Part shown: piece after piece, positions 35,405 through 45,845 of the stretch
Layout of the letters: each line of letters begins with the position of its first letter
Numbering within the stretch: position 1 is the first letter of the stretch
Assembly (NCBI RefSeq): GCF_023006505.1
Contig: NZ_JALBGV010000029.1
Location: 1-64,000 of the forward strand
Length of the DNA: 64,000 nt
Source: Neorhizobium sp. SHOUNA12A
GTDB lineage: Bacteria; Pseudomonadota; Alphaproteobacteria; Rhizobiales; Rhizobiaceae
Reading direction: 5' to 3'
Program-made: the position numbers and the translations under genes
The notes under the pieces: generated by a model
What the model was told of the DNA's origin: nothing
What the model saw: the letters and a program-made list of their open reading frames with translations, nothing else
Database searches by the model: none

Positions 35405-36295
35405 TCACCTGAATGCTTCGAAGATCAATCCTCGCAGCCAGCGGTGAGCAGGGTCCGCGTCCATGCGCGGATGCCAGGTCTGCGCGATCGAAAAGCCAGG
35501 CGTCGCCACCGGCAGGTCGAACATCTGGGTCTGGTCTGTACCCCCCGCCCGGCAGTACGAGCGCGGCACCAACCCGACAAGATCGGATGCCGCCGCAACG
35601 GCAAGCACTGCCGGATAGCTCGGCACCACGAGGCTGATCTTTCGCGAGAGGCCCAGTTCGGCCAGCGCTTCATCGACCGGCCCGGTAAAATGTCCTCGTC
35701 TGGAGGAGATCACATGTCCGCACGCTGCATATCGCTCGGCGGTTATCGGCGTGGTTTTGAAAAGAGGGTGACCTAGCCTCGCCACGCCGACAAAGACGTC
35801 CTCAAACAGGGTTTGGCCGCGCAGCTCCGCGCCATCACCGGAAATAACGCCGATATCCAGGTCAATCGCAGCATCTCTCAAAGGCTGAATTTCCTTGTTC
35901 GGCTTCGGCACGAAGCGCAGCCGTATGCCCGGCGCGGCATCCGTTACGGCAACGCTGAGGCGAGCGGCGTTCAGGAGCACGAATGCTTCGTTGGCACGGA
36001 TCGTGAAGTCGCATTGGAATTCCCGGATGTCGATGTCCTGCTGGGGACTCAACACGGTCTGGACCGCCATCGTCAGCGACCGCACCTGCTCGGCAATCGC
36101 TTCGGCATGCGGCGTCGCGACCATTGCCCGCCCCGCCGGGACAAGAATGGGATCACGCAATGCCGTCCTCAACCTCGACAGTGTCCGGCTCATCGCCGAT
36201 GTGCTCAGCCCCAGCCTGCGTGCTGCACCCGACACGCTCCGCTCGCGAAGCAATGCATCCAGGGCCAATAGCAGGTTGAGGTCGAGATCAGGCAT
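35405..36295 (-). CDS. LysR-family regulator of the divergent MFS gene
   Basis: 296 residues starting MPDLDLNLLLALDALL, a start typical of NodD/PcpR-like LysR proteins. HTH at about residues 6-64 (RSVSGAARRLGLSTSAMSRTLSRLRTALRDP), effector domain thereafter. It diverges from an MFS exporter across 119 bases with a LysR-type inverted repeat, so it probably regulates that exporter. Confidence 0.9.
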   Translation of the reverse strand: MPDLDLNLLLALDALLRERSVSGAARRLGLSTSAMSRTLSRLRTALRDPILVPAGRAMVATPHAEAIAEQVRSLTMAVQTVLSPQQDIDIREFQCDFTIRANEAFVLLNAARLSVAVTDAAPGIRLRFVPKPNKEIQPLRDAAIDLDIGVISGDGAELRGQTLFEDVFVGVARLGHPLFKTTPITAERYAACGHVISSRRGHFTGPVDEALAELGLSRKISLVVPSYPAVLAVAAASDLVGLVPRSYCRAGGTDQTQMFDLPVATPGFSIAQTWHPRMDADPAHRWLRGLIFEAFR

Positions 36296-36347
36296 GATGT
36301 CGAACCTAGCGAGGTATGGCGTATGGCGCAAGAGTGAGTTGCATGTG

Positions 36348-36362
36348 TTGCGTCTGGCGCAA
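36348..36362. promoter_or_regulatory. Candidate LysR operator (TTGCG-N5-CGCAA)
   Basis: Perfect 5-bp inverted repeat with T-N11-A geometry in the LysR/MFS divergent gap, 53 bases before the MFS start. Confidence 0.5.
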
Positions 36363-36414
36363 ATGTAAGCCTGCGGATATCGATGGGGAAGCTCAACGAA
36401 CCGGTGTTTCTCCC

Positions 36415-37788
36415 ATGTCCGTAACGTCACCCGCAAACCTTGCCCACGATGGCTTGACGTCACCCCGAAGGTACCTGGCGGTCGCAGTGCTTTTGACGAC
36501 GCTCGTCCTCGTCGTGCTGGATGGAGCGATCGCCAATGTCGCGCTGCCATCGATCGCCGCCTCGCTCGGGGCCGATGCCAGCGACACTGTCTGGGTCGTA
36601 TCAAGTTATCAGCTTGCCGTGCTTGTCGCACTTCTGCCCTGCGGCGCGTTGGGCGAAATCCATGGCCCGCGGCGCGTATTCCTGATCGGCGTCGCTCTCT
36701 TCACGGTGGCTTCGGCAGCATGTGCCCTCGCCGGAAATCTTCCCGTTCTCGTGGCTTCCCGATTTGCGCAAGGGCTGGGTGCAGGCGCGATCATGGCCCT
36801 GGGCATGATGAACCTGCGCTTTGCGGTGCCGCACCGGCTGTTCGGAACCATTATCGGCCTCAATGCGATGATCATCGCGATCTCTTCCGCCGCAGGGCCA
36901 GGCGTTGCCGGGGCGATCCTTTCCGTCGCCGATTGGCCCTGGTTATTTGCCGTCAACGTGCCGCTGGGCCTCATCGTCCTTTTGTGCGGCGGTTTTCTGG
37001 GTCACCTGCCGGGGATGAAGCGGCACCTGAATGCTGCCGTATTGGTCGCCAACACGCTGATGTTCATATTGTTCTTCTCCGGTGCGGACCGGATAGCCAG
37101 CGAACCGATCAGCGGCTCGATCCTGATCGTCGGTTCCATCCTGTGCCTATGGGCGCTGCTGCGCCTTGAACGTAAGAACGAGACGCCGATTGTTCCGACC
37201 GATCTTTTGGCCAAGCCAGCCTTCCGGCTTGCGATCATCGCATCGGTATCGTGTTTTACCGGCCAGATGCTCAGCTATGTCGCCCTGCCGTTCTACCTTC
37301 AGCACACCCTGCATATGACACCGGTGCTGGCGGGCCTTTATATGATACCTTGGCCCGCCGCGACGATCGTCGCCGCGCCGATTTCAGGGTGGCTGGCCAA
37401 TCGCGTCAAGACGGCGTGGCTCTGCGCTTCCGGCGGCGGGTTGTTGGCCGCAGGTCTCCTCATCGCCGGTCTCTCTCCTCCCGATCCAAGAGGAATTGCC
37501 TTTTTGGCCGGCACCGTCCTCGCGGGAATCGGTTTCGGTCTGTTCCAGACGCCGAATAACCGAACCCTGCTTCTGTCAGCACCGAAAACGCGCAGCGGTG
37601 CCGCGGGCGCCATGCAAGGCACGGCACGACTACTCGGCCAAACCTTTGGCGGTATCTCCATGTCGATCATTTTCCAGACCATGCCTCTATCGAGCGCACC
37701 GAATATCGCGCTCGTTCTGGCCGGCATCTGCGCGATTGTCTCCGGCCTGGTCAGCCTGAGCCGCGTCCGCTTCGAGGTGGTTGAATAA
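36415..37788 (+). CDS. MFS drug-type exporter (DHA2-like)
   Basis: 457 residues with about 14 hydrophobic segments, the DHA2 layout. Motif-C/TM1 signature LVVLDGAIANVALPSIAASLG and motif A-like GALGEIHGPRRVFLIG are visible, as are SRFAQGLGAGAIMALGMMNL and GPGVAGAIL. Proton-driven export of toxic compounds is the family role; the substrate is unknown. The ATG 36415 was chosen because it begins the conserved region; frames further upstream overlap the LysR operator. Confidence 0.9.
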   Translation: MSVTSPANLAHDGLTSPRRYLAVAVLLTTLVLVVLDGAIANVALPSIAASLGADASDTVWVVSSYQLAVLVALLPCGALGEIHGPRRVFLIGVALFTVASAACALAGNLPVLVASRFAQGLGAGAIMALGMMNLRFAVPHRLFGTIIGLNAMIIAISSAAGPGVAGAILSVADWPWLFAVNVPLGLIVLLCGGFLGHLPGMKRHLNAAVLVANTLMFILFFSGADRIASEPISGSILIVGSILCLWALLRLERKNETPIVPTDLLAKPAFRLAIIASVSCFTGQMLSYVALPFYLQHTLHMTPVLAGLYMIPWPAATIVAAPISGWLANRVKTAWLCASGGGLLAAGLLIAGLSPPDPRGIAFLAGTVLAGIGFGLFQTPNNRTLLLSAPKTRSGAAGAMQGTARLLGQTFGGISMSIIFQTMPLSSAPNIALVLAGICAIVSGLVSLSRVRFEVVE

Positions 37789-37977
37789 GGCACCGAGTGC
37801 TTACAAAAGGAGAATGCAGCGTTGAACGGTGAGCGACCGCAATGGGTCGCAGGTGGAAGATCGCCCGCCTTCGAAATGTGCCAGGAACAGGCTTAGTCGG
37901 GCAGTCCCGCAGGGGGCGGCCCCGACCGGTCAAACAGCCAGATCAGAGCCTTGAAAAAGCAATAGAATCCGGCGACT

Positions 37978-37995
37978 ATATTAGCTGGCTAATAT
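37978..37995. promoter_or_regulatory. Perfect AT-rich palindrome before the Na/Pi carrier
   Basis: ATATTAGC and GCTAATAT flank TG, ending 50 bases before the start codon at 38046. No T-tract follows. A dimeric regulator site is more likely than a terminator. Confidence 0.4.
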
Positions 37996-38045
37996 CTGGC
38001 GGCACTTGTCCGGCTTTCCCATCCGACTGATTTTACGAGAATGCC

Positions 38046-39725
38046 ATGCCCTTCATCATTGCGATCGTTACCCTTGCCGGACATATAGCGCTTCTTCTCT
38101 GGGGGACGCGGATGGTGCAGACGGGCATCCAGCGTGCTTTCGGGCCGAGCCTCCGGTCGTTTCTCGGTCGCGCACTGAACAATCGGATGAAAGCCTTTTT
38201 GTCCGGAATGGGCGTCACGGCAATTCTCCAGAGCAGCACGGCGACCGGACTGATGGCATCGGGGTTCGCGGCCGAGGGGCTGGTTGCTCTTGTCCCCGCG
38301 CTTGCGGTCATGCTGGGCGCCAATGTCGGCAGTACGCTCATCGTCCAGGTTCTGTCCTTTGACGTCGCCGCCACATCGCCGGCTCTGATATTGCTGGGCG
38401 TCCTGATGTTCCGCCGCACGCAAAATCCGCAGGTCCATGATCTTGGCCGCGTATTTATCGGCCTCGGCTTCATGCTGCTTGCCCTGCATCAACTGCTCGA
38501 AGTACTGACGCAATATGCCGGCACACCGGCCTTCTCTGCGGTTCTTTCAGCCATATCGACCACCCCCCTCCTCAGCCTTCTGCTTGCCGCCGCACTGACC
38601 TGGGCAGCCCATTCGAGCGTTGCGGTGGTCCTGCTCGTCATGTCGCTTTCGGCCCAAGGGCTGATCGATCCCTATCAGGCTTTCGCGCTGACCCTCGGCG
38701 CCAATCTCGGGACGGCGATCAATCCGGTCGTCGAGGGACAGTCCGGCAACGATCTTTCGGCCAAGCGGCTTCCGATCGGCAACCTGATCACCCGGATCAT
38801 GGGCGTTCTGGCGGCGCTTGCACTCCTCTCCCCGATTACCTCCCTGTTGGTACAGATCGAGAGCGATGGCGCTCGGTTGGTCGCCAATTTCCACACCGCC
38901 TTCAATCTCGTGGTCGCGGTCGTCTTCATGCCGCTCCTCACGCCCTTTGCAAATGCGCTCGTCCGGCTGATGCCGCAGCGGATAGACGAGAGCGATCCCG
39001 GCCAGCCGCGATATCTCGATCCATCCGCCAAGGAAACGCCGGTCGTGGCGCTGCAGGCGGCGGCGCGGGAAGTCCTGCGGCTGGTTGACGTGCTGGAGGA
39101 GATGCTGGCGGGAACGAAGTCCGCGCTGACGAGCACCGATCGCCGCGCCCTGTCGCAGTTGCGAGAAAAGGACAATGTCCTCGACCGCCTGAACACGGCA
39201 GTCAAACGGTATCTCACGTCCATCGATCCCGAAGAGTTCAGCGACAGCGACCGGAGACGGCTTGACGAAATTCTGCTGTTCTCGACCGGCCTGGAGCACG
39301 CAGGCGACGTCCTCGACCAGAACGTGCTTCCCCATCTTGCCAAAAGGTTGCGCCGAGGCATGACCTTTTCAAAAGAGGGGCAGCTTGAGCTCAACGGCCT
39401 GCTGGACCGTCTCTCCACCAATCTGCGCACCGCCGCCGCCCTTTTCATGTCGCAGGACGAGCGCGTCGCGCGCATGCTCGCCGACGAAAAGATCGTCTTC
39501 CGGCGGGCGGAACGCGATGGGACCAACGCTCATTTCAAGCGGCTGCGCAATGGCGATGTCGACACGGCGGAGAGCACCTCCCTGCACCTGGACCTGTTGC
39601 GGGATTTCAAGCAGATCAATTCGCATCTCGTTGCAGCCACGGCCTACCCGGTCCTGGAACGGCAAGGCGAACTGCTGCAGAGCAGGACCATCCACCAGAG
39701 CGCCGCCGACCCGGTTCAGAATTAG
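38046..39725 (+). CDS. Na+/phosphate cotransporter family protein (NptA/PhoU fusion type)
   Basis: 559 residues. The membrane half (about 1-320) has two inverted NptA repeats with the QSST motif (ILQSSTATGLMASGF) and its counterpart AHSSVAVVLLVMSLSAQGL. The soluble half (about 340-545) is a PhoU-like helical domain. The family moves phosphate with Na+; in bacteria export has been shown for some members. It is the first of several phosphate genes here. Its TAG shares bases with the stop of the convergent NUDIX gene. Confidence 0.92.
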   Translation: MPFIIAIVTLAGHIALLLWGTRMVQTGIQRAFGPSLRSFLGRALNNRMKAFLSGMGVTAILQSSTATGLMASGFAAEGLVALVPALAVMLGANVGSTLIVQVLSFDVAATSPALILLGVLMFRRTQNPQVHDLGRVFIGLGFMLLALHQLLEVLTQYAGTPAFSAVLSAISTTPLLSLLLAAALTWAAHSSVAVVLLVMSLSAQGLIDPYQAFALTLGANLGTAINPVVEGQSGNDLSAKRLPIGNLITRIMGVLAALALLSPITSLLVQIESDGARLVANFHTAFNLVVAVVFMPLLTPFANALVRLMPQRIDESDPGQPRYLDPSAKETPVVALQAAAREVLRLVDVLEEMLAGTKSALTSTDRRALSQLREKDNVLDRLNTAVKRYLTSIDPEEFSDSDRRRLDEILLFSTGLEHAGDVLDQNVLPHLAKRLRRGMTFSKEGQLELNGLLDRLSTNLRTAAALFMSQDERVARMLADEKIVFRRAERDGTNAHFKRLRNGDVDTAESTSLHLDLLRDFKQINSHLVAATAYPVLERQGELLQSRTIHQSAADPVQN

Positions 39726-40255
39726 CCGCGATTGCGCTTCTTGCGGCCCTGCGGCTTAAATTCCACAAGCAGCGACTTCAATTCGATCTCGCGAACGCGT
39801 CGTGCCGCTTCGTCGGGGCTGACCCATTCGAGAACGCGTTGCCCCTGTTCCTTGAAACCACTTCGGACCTCCGTGACTTCGATCTGGAACACGTCCACAA
39901 TACACGGAGCCACGTTGCCGTCGTCGAGTTCTTTCAGATAGGTATAGTGGCCGACCGGCTTCTTTTTCGCCGCCCCGCTCACGCCTGCTTCTTCCCAGGC
40001 TTCGGTCGCCGCCGCTTCGAACGGCTTTTTCCCCTTCATCGGCCATCCTTTGGGGATAACCCAGCGTCCAGCCTCTCGCGACGTGATCACTAGGACTTCG
40101 ATGCCAGGTCCGTCCTTCCGATACCGAAAGCACAAGGCGCCATATTGTTGGCGAAACGCCCCGGCGAACAGCCTGTCGGGAACGACTGCAAGCTGCTTGA
40201 GCAGCGTCTGTGACTTGTCCGGCCGAGGCTTCGTGGTCTTCTTTGCAGATTTCAT
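39722..40255 (-). CDS. NUDIX hydrolase, DIPP-like
   Basis: 177 residues. The NUDIX box is at about residues 69-91 (GWPMKGKKPFEAAATEAWEEAG), with Thr for the usual Arg before the first catalytic Glu. The preceding strand VLVITSREAGRWVIPKG resembles diphosphoinositol-polyphosphate/diadenosine-polyphosphate hydrolases. The start MKSAKKTTKPRPDK gives a Lys-rich tail before the domain; a start at 40315 is possible. Its neighbours are phosphate-transport genes. Confidence 0.88.
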   Translation of the reverse strand: MKSAKKTTKPRPDKSQTLLKQLAVVPDRLFAGAFRQQYGALCFRYRKDGPGIEVLVITSREAGRWVIPKGWPMKGKKPFEAAATEAWEEAGVSGAAKKKPVGHYTYLKELDDGNVAPCIVDVFQIEVTEVRSGFKEQGQRVLEWVSPDEAARRVREIELKSLLVEFKPQGRKKRNRG

Positions 40256-40302
40256 GTCGGTCAAACTGTCGATTTTGCTTGTTGCTTCAATTGCCTGAGC
40301 GT

Positions 40303-40324
40303 GTTTATGACACATTTATGACAG
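40303..40324 (-). promoter_or_regulatory. Pho box upstream of orfA-pit
   Basis: On the minus strand CTGTCATAAAT is followed by GTGTCATAAAC, an 11-base direct repeat matching the PhoB-box consensus (CTGTCAT-N4-CTGTCAT) at all but one core base. It ends 22 bases before the DUF47 start, close enough to overlap a promoter and repress it, as known for orfA-pit in Sinorhizobium meliloti. It also precedes the divergent NUDIX gene. Confidence 0.65.
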
Positions 40325-40346
40325 TCAGCCGGGAAGGTCGCATGGC

Positions 40347-40991
40347 ATGATGAGTATTTTTCGTAAGCTGATGCCACGAGAAGACAAATTCTTCGAAATG
40401 TTTTCAAAGCATTCGAAGGCCGTCGTCGCAGCGGCCCACGCGCTTGATCAGCTCCTCAAAGGCAATGAGGTCGAGAAAAACTGCGAGCTGATCGTCACAT
40501 TGGAGAATGAGGCCGACGATATCACTCGGGACGTTCTTCTTGCCGTCCGGCGGAGCTTCATCACCCCCTTCGATCGCGGCGACATCAAGGATCTCATCCA
40601 GTCGATGGATGATGCGATCGACATGATGCATAAAACGGTCAAAACCATCAGGCTGTTCGAGCAGTCCGGCTTCGATCCGCTCATGCAGCAGATGGGTGGG
40701 GAAATCGTCAAGGCGGCGAACCTCATTTCGGAAGCGATCCCCCTTCTTAACAAGGTCGGCTCCAACGCTCACCGTCTTGCAGCCATCGCCGAGGAGGTTA
40801 CCCGCGTCGAAGGCCGATCGGACGACCTTCATGATCAGGGTTTGAAGGACCTGTACCGACGTCACGGGGCGAGCGGCAACGCGATGGCCTACATGATCGG
40901 TAGCGAGATCTACGGCGAACTGGAAAAGGTCGTCGACCGTTTCGAGGATGTCGCCAACGAGATCAGCGGCATTGTCATCGAGAACGTTTGA
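40347..40991 (+). CDS. DUF47 PhoU-like protein (OrfA), Pit accessory
   Basis: 214 residues, almost all helical with PhoU-like three-helix repeats (LENEADDITRDVLLAV, FDRGDIKDLIQSMDDAIDMM, VEGRSDDLHDQGLKDLY). This family is encoded next to Pit transporters and influences their activity. The adjacent TGATG links it to pit. The arrangement equals the orfA-pit operon of rhizobia. Confidence 0.92.
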   Translation: MMSIFRKLMPREDKFFEMFSKHSKAVVAAAHALDQLLKGNEVEKNCELIVTLENEADDITRDVLLAVRRSFITPFDRGDIKDLIQSMDDAIDMMHKTVKTIRLFEQSGFDPLMQQMGGEIVKAANLISEAIPLLNKVGSNAHRLAAIAEEVTRVEGRSDDLHDQGLKDLYRRHGASGNAMAYMIGSEIYGELEKVVDRFEDVANEISGIVIENV

Positions 40992-41995
40992 TGGATAGCT
41001 CTCTCGCCTTGCCACTTCTCTTCGGCCTGATCGCCGTCGCTCTGTTCTTCGATTTTCTCAATGGCCTTCATGACGCGGCCAATTCGATCGCGACGATCGT
41101 CTCGACCCGTGTCCTGCGACCGCAATATGCGGTTGCCTGGGCGGCCTTCTTCAATTTCATCGCTTTCCTTTTCTTCGGTCTGCATGTGGCGGAAACGCTC
41201 GGCACAGGCATCATTGATCCTGCGATCGTTTCGCCGCAGGTGATCTTTGCCGCCCTCATGGGAGCGATCATCTGGAATATTGTCACCTGGATCTTCGGAA
41301 TTCCGTCCAGTTCGTCGCATGCGCTTGTCGGCGGTCTGGTGGGAGCCGGCCTGGCAAAAGTTGGTTTCAGCTCGATTGTCTGGAGCGGTCTCGGGAAGAC
41401 GGTCGGAGCGATTTTCCTATCGCCGGCCATCGGCTTCCTGCTTGCCTTGCTGCTTGTGCTCCTGATTTCCTGGCTCTTCGTCCGGCAAACGCCGTTCGCG
41501 GTGGATCGGACATTTCGCACGATGCAGTTCATCTCCGCTTCGCTTTACTCCCTCGGCCACGGCGGCAATGACGCACAGAAAACGATGGGCATCATCGCAG
41601 TGCTTCTGTTCAGCCAGGGATATCTCGGTTCCACGTTCTACGTGCCCTTCTGGGTGGTGATCTCCTGCCAGTCGGCAATGGCTCTCGGCACGCTCTTCGG
41701 GGGGTGGCGGATCGTCCACACCATGGGCTCGAAGATCACCAGGCTCAACCCGATGCAAGGTTTCTGCGCCGAGACTGGCGGAGCGCTGACACTGTTCGGA
41801 GCGACCTGGCTCGGCATTCCCGTCTCGACGACACATACGATCACCGGAGCGATCGTCGGCGTGGGCGCGGCGCGGCGGGTCTCGGCGGTACGTTGGGGGC
41901 TCGCCGGCAACATCGTGATCGCCTGGATCGTGACGATGCCGGCAACTGCAGCGATATCGGCGGCGTTCTACAGCCTCGCGAACCTGCTGCAATAA
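40991..41995 (+). CDS. pit: Low-affinity inorganic phosphate transporter Pit
   Basis: 334 residues with about ten transmembrane helices and the two inverted PD001131-type signatures: FDFLNGLHDAANSIATIVSTRVL near the N-terminus and LGHGGNDAQKTMGIIAVLL in the second half; also GIPSSSSHALVGGLVGAGLA and GIPVSTTHTITGAIVGVGAA. It imports metal-phosphate with protons. Start overlaps the DUF47 stop. Confidence 0.95.
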   Translation: MDSSLALPLLFGLIAVALFFDFLNGLHDAANSIATIVSTRVLRPQYAVAWAAFFNFIAFLFFGLHVAETLGTGIIDPAIVSPQVIFAALMGAIIWNIVTWIFGIPSSSSHALVGGLVGAGLAKVGFSSIVWSGLGKTVGAIFLSPAIGFLLALLLVLLISWLFVRQTPFAVDRTFRTMQFISASLYSLGHGGNDAQKTMGIIAVLLFSQGYLGSTFYVPFWVVISCQSAMALGTLFGGWRIVHTMGSKITRLNPMQGFCAETGGALTLFGATWLGIPVSTTHTITGAIVGVGAARRVSAVRWGLAGNIVIAWIVTMPATAAISAAFYSLANLLQ

Positions 41996-42011
41996 TCGCA
42001 CCTGGCCCGCG

Positions 42012-45000
42012 TTATTCGCGGGCATCCGGGATCGTTGCCCGAAGAGCCTCCGAAAGCTGCCGCAGACTGTAGGGTTTTGGCAAAATCTCCACGCCTTCCG
42101 CGGTCGCAGCGCTCTTGAGCACGTCCGCATAACCCGATGTGAGCAGGATCGGCAGTTTTGGATGCCTTTGCTTGACCTCCTTGGCGAGATCGACACCATT
42201 GATGCCGCCAGGCATCATGATGTCGGAAAACATCAAGTCCGGCTCGGCATCGGACGCGAGCACGCTCAACGCGGCGGCGGCCCCATCGACGCGGGTTACG
42301 GAATAGCCAAGTTGGTCGAGCATGTCGTTGACCAGCATAGCGACGCTGTCGTCGTCTTCCACGACCAGGATTTTTCCGGCGACGCTCCTGTCGGCGTCCC
42401 CCTGGGCACGGGACGAATGGTTGCCGGTCGCCTCCAATGACGCTTCGATCGACCGGGGAAGCCAGAGGTCTACAGCTGTTCCGACGCCCGGTTCGCTGTT
42501 GATCTCGACCGATCCGCCGGAGGCCTCGACGAAACCATAAACTTGCGCAAGACCCAATCCCGATCCCTTGCCGATGTCCTTCGTGGTGAAAAACGGTTCG
42601 AACACCCGCTTGAGAACCTCGGGCTGCATTCCCATCCCGCTATCGGCAACGGTGATCTTCACCACGTCGCCCCTTTGACCCGACGCATCGACGACGGAGT
42701 TGGACGCCCTGATGATGATCGTCCCGCCATCTGGCATCGCATCGCGCGCATTGACGCAAAGGTTCAGGAGGACGAGCTCGAGTTCGGCCGGATCGGCCTG
42801 TACCGGCCACACCCCCATATCGACGTCGACGTCGATATTGATGTCTCCGCTCAGGGTCCGGTCGAGAAGTTCGCGCATCTCGGAAATCTGGTGGCGAAGA
42901 TCGATCGGCTGCGGTTTCAATGGCTGCCGCCGGGCAAAGGTCAGCAATTGCCTGGTGAGCGACGCTCCGCGATTGACCGCCTGTAGCATGCCGCTTTTGA
43001 TGCGCTCCCGCCGCGCCGGATCGTCGCGTTTGTCGAGGACATCCAATCCACCGGAGATCACCATCAGGAGGTTGTTGAAATCATGCGCGACCCCGCCGGT
43101 GAGCTGGCCGATCACTTCCATCTTCTGGGCCTGGCGCAGCGTTTCCTGCGTTTTTCTCAGCTCGTCGTCGCGTCTTCTCTGCTCGGTGACGTCACGGGCG
43201 CTGGAATAGAGCTTGTCGTCGACGACGACAGCCACCCAGGAGAGCCAGCGATGGTCACCCTCGCGGGTCCGGCATCGGTTTTCGAAGTGAAGCACGGGCA
43301 TGCCGCTTTGCGCCGCCTGAAACGCAGTTTCGCTGGCGACGACGTCGTCCGGATGAAGGAGCGCCCGCAACGGCGTGCCCAGGAGCTCCTCCTCTTTCAA
43401 ACCAAGGGTCTTCTCCCAGGCGGGATTGGTCTTTTCGAATAGGCCGGTCTGAAAATCGATCACCGACAGCAGGTCCGGGCTATATTTCCACGTCCGTCCC
43501 CGCTCGCGCGAATGTTCCAGAACGCGGCGCTCCAGATCCGCATTAAGCTCTTCCAGGCGCGCAGCGTTTTCCTTCAGAAGCGCCTCGCGCCGATCGCGCG
43601 ACAGCCTGATAGACGCCGAAATGCGCCCGACCAGTTCTCGAGCCGAAAAGGGCTTCACAAGATAATCATCGGCACCGGCGCGCATCCCCTCCAGCCTTGC
43701 CTCTTCGCCGGCTCGGGCGGAAAGGAGGATGAGGGGCAGATCCCGGAGATCGTCGTCGGCCCGTATTCTCGACAGCAGGCCAAATCCGTCGAGCCCCGGC
43801 ATCATGACGTCGGAAACGATGAGGTCCGGCCGTCTGAGGCGTGCGGCGTTGAGCGCCGCCTCGCCATCAGCCGCAGCCTCGACCGTAAAGCCGGATGTCG
43901 ACAGCAGCCGCTCCACATAGGCACGCATATCGGCATTGTCGTCCGCCAGAAGGACATGCCCCGTCGGAGCGAGCGTTTCGGCCGTCTCCGTGCTCGCAGC
44001 TGGCAATATCGAAGCGGCCCCCGCGGCATCGCCCGCCGCAAGCCATGACATCGCTTCGTCGACGAAAGCCTGGCGTCTACCGGTATTGCTCTCGACCGGC
44101 TGGGACATTCGCATCTGCTCCGAAGGGATGTGCGCCTTTCCGAACGGTATCGAGATCGAGAAGGACGTGCCTTCGCCAAGCCGGCTTTCGGCTCGGATTT
44201 CCCCGCCCTGGAGATGCACCAGTTCCTGCACCAGCGCGAGCCCGATGCCGGAGCCCTCGAATGACCTTCCTTTGGCGCCCTCGATGCGGTGAAAACGCTC
44301 GAACAGGCGCGGCAACTCCTCGGCCGCAATCCCCGTACCGGTGTCGCGTATTTCGATTTCGACCCGTTCCCCGTCGTCCGACAACCTCACGCTGATGCGT
44401 ATCTCGCCCTCGAACGTGAATTTGAACGCGTTGGAAAGCAGGTTCAGGACGATCTTCTCCCACAGATCCCGGTCGAGATAGACCGGCTGGGGCAAGTCCG
44501 CGACTTCGATAACCAATCTCAGCCCGGCTTGTTCGATCGCGGATCGGAAATTCGATGCCAGTTCTGCGGTCAGGCTGCCGATATCGATCGGTTCGAAGGA
44601 GGCCTGCACACGCTGCGCCTCGATCCTCGAAAAGTCCAAGAGCGTATTGACCAGTTTCAACAGCCGTTGACCATTGCGCTGGGCAACAACAATTCGCTGC
44701 CTGTCATCGACAGAAAGCCCGTCCGGCTGCTGAAGCACGTCGGCGAGCGGCCCCAGCATCAGCGTCAACGGTGTACGGAACTCATGGCTGACGTTCGAAA
44801 AGAACATGGTCTTGCTGCGATCGATTTCCGCCAGCGCTTCGGCCCGCCGCCGCTCGTCGGTACGTGCCCGCACTGCGCTGACCGCGGCGGAGATAGCGGT
44901 CGCAAGCAGTTCGTAGAAGCCCATATAGCTATCGTCGAAAGGCAGGCGTGGCGAGGCGCCGGCCACCACGAAGACCGGAGGCAGATTCAGGCCGGGGACG

Positions 45001-45845
45001 GCGATGGGAAGAAGGAGCGCCCGATCGGGAGGCTCATCATAAGACCCCGCACCCTCGAAGAATTCGGAAAGACCGTTGACCCCCAGAGGGCCGCCTGTCG
45101 CCAGTGCCTTTTCCATCGGCCATGGGGCATTCGAGTGCGCGTCGATTGTGGCCATCGATGCGATACGTCGAGACGGCAGACCATACTGCGCTGCAAGCCC
45201 ATAACTGCTCCCATCCGAAGACAAATGGTAGAGAAGAACAAGCGGCAGATCGAATTCGAACTGTGCAAGGACTTCAACGACGCGTCGCGACAGGTCGTCC
45301 ATGTCTTCCGCCAAAGCCAGACTGGCGTTCAAATCCCGGAGTGCGCGGGTTCGCCGTTCCGACAGCATGGTCGCCGTCGTCTCCGTCACCGGATGGAACA
45401 AGCCGCCGATCTCGCCGGTCTCGTCCCGGATCGGCGAAAGCGAGAAGGTAAAGAACGTTTCCTCAAGATAGCCGTTGCGGGTCAGAAACATCCGCTGGTT
45501 TTCGAGGAATGACGTATTTCCCCGGCGCGCCTGACGAAATGGCTCGCCGATCGCCGGCCAGGCGCTTGACCAGGTGACGCTGTAATCCTCCCCGAGCGCG
45601 CGGGGATGAGCCGAGCCGCATACGGTGCGATATCCGTCGTTGTAGATCTGGGTGTTTTCGTCGCCCCAGATCACGTTGATCGGAAAATTCGAGGCGAGAC
45701 AAAGACTAACGGTTGTCCTGAGGCTTTGAGGCCATCGACCGATCGGCCCCAGCGGTGTGTCGCTCCAGTCCTTTGTTCGGACGAGCTCGGCCATTTCGCC
45801 ACCGCCCGCCAGGAAGTCGCCGGTGAGTATCTGCTGTGTCGACAA
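42012..45845 (-). CDS. Hybrid sensor kinase with two kinase and two receiver modules
   Basis: 1277 residues, no transmembrane segment, so a cytoplasmic sensor. In order: PAS-like domain (about 30-165), GAF-like domain (about 180-330), first HisKA/HATPase (His354 in [11 protein letters not shown]), first receiver (Asp679 in VSDVMMPG), PAS (about 790-905), second kinase of the HDFNN type (His921 in [11 protein letters not shown]; HATPase with GKGSGLGL), and second receiver (Asp1208 in FSDIMMPGG). Two complete phosphorelay modules in one chain are unusual. No separate response regulator is adjacent; output partners are unknown. Convergent with pit. Confidence 0.93.
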   Translation of the reverse strand: MSTQQILTGDFLAGGGEMAELVRTKDWSDTPLGPIGRWPQSLRTTVSLCLASNFPINVIWGDENTQIYNDGYRTVCGSAHPRALGEDYSVTWSSAWPAIGEPFRQARRGNTSFLENQRMFLTRNGYLEETFFTFSLSPIRDETGEIGGLFHPVTETTATMLSERRTRALRDLNASLALAEDMDDLSRRVVEVLAQFEFDLPLVLLYHLSSDGSSYGLAAQYGLPSRRIASMATIDAHSNAPWPMEKALATGGPLGVNGLSEFFEGAGSYDEPPDRALLLPIAVPGLNLPPVFVVAGASPRLPFDDSYMGFYELLATAISAAVSAVRARTDERRRAEALAEIDRSKTMFFSNVSHEFRTPLTLMLGPLADVLQQPDGLSVDDRQRIVVAQRNGQRLLKLVNTLLDFSRIEAQRVQASFEPIDIGSLTAELASNFRSAIEQAGLRLVIEVADLPQPVYLDRDLWEKIVLNLLSNAFKFTFEGEIRISVRLSDDGERVEIEIRDTGTGIAAEELPRLFERFHRIEGAKGRSFEGSGIGLALVQELVHLQGGEIRAESRLGEGTSFSISIPFGKAHIPSEQMRMSQPVESNTGRRQAFVDEAMSWLAAGDAAGAASILPAASTETAETLAPTGHVLLADDNADMRAYVERLLSTSGFTVEAAADGEAALNAARLRRPDLIVSDVMMPGLDGFGLLSRIRADDDLRDLPLILLSARAGEEARLEGMRAGADDYLVKPFSARELVGRISASIRLSRDRREALLKENAARLEELNADLERRVLEHSRERGRTWKYSPDLLSVIDFQTGLFEKTNPAWEKTLGLKEEELLGTPLRALLHPDDVVASETAFQAAQSGMPVLHFENRCRTREGDHRWLSWVAVVVDDKLYSSARDVTEQRRRDDELRKTQETLRQAQKMEVIGQLTGGVAHDFNNLLMVISGGLDVLDKRDDPARRERIKSGMLQAVNRGASLTRQLLTFARRQPLKPQPIDLRHQISEMRELLDRTLSGDINIDVDVDMGVWPVQADPAELELVLLNLCVNARDAMPDGGTIIIRASNSVVDASGQRGDVVKITVADSGMGMQPEVLKRVFEPFFTTKDIGKGSGLGLAQVYGFVEASGGSVEINSEPGVGTAVDLWLPRSIEASLEATGNHSSRAQGDADRSVAGKILVVEDDDSVAMLVNDMLDQLGYSVTRVDGAAAALSVLASDAEPDLMFSDIMMPGGINGVDLAKEVKQRHPKLPILLTSGYADVLKSAATAEGVEILPKPYSLRQLSEALRATIPDARE

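Noticed and set aside
37884..37908. GGAAC before the Na/Pi carrier gene as a general-stress promoter
   Set aside because: Neither an 18- nor a 19-base spacing brings a TT, so the -10 element is missing.
44289..45512. Plus-strand frame of 407 codons opposite the sensor kinase
   Set aside because: Antisense to PAS, GAF and kinase domains; no start context or recognisable protein sequence.
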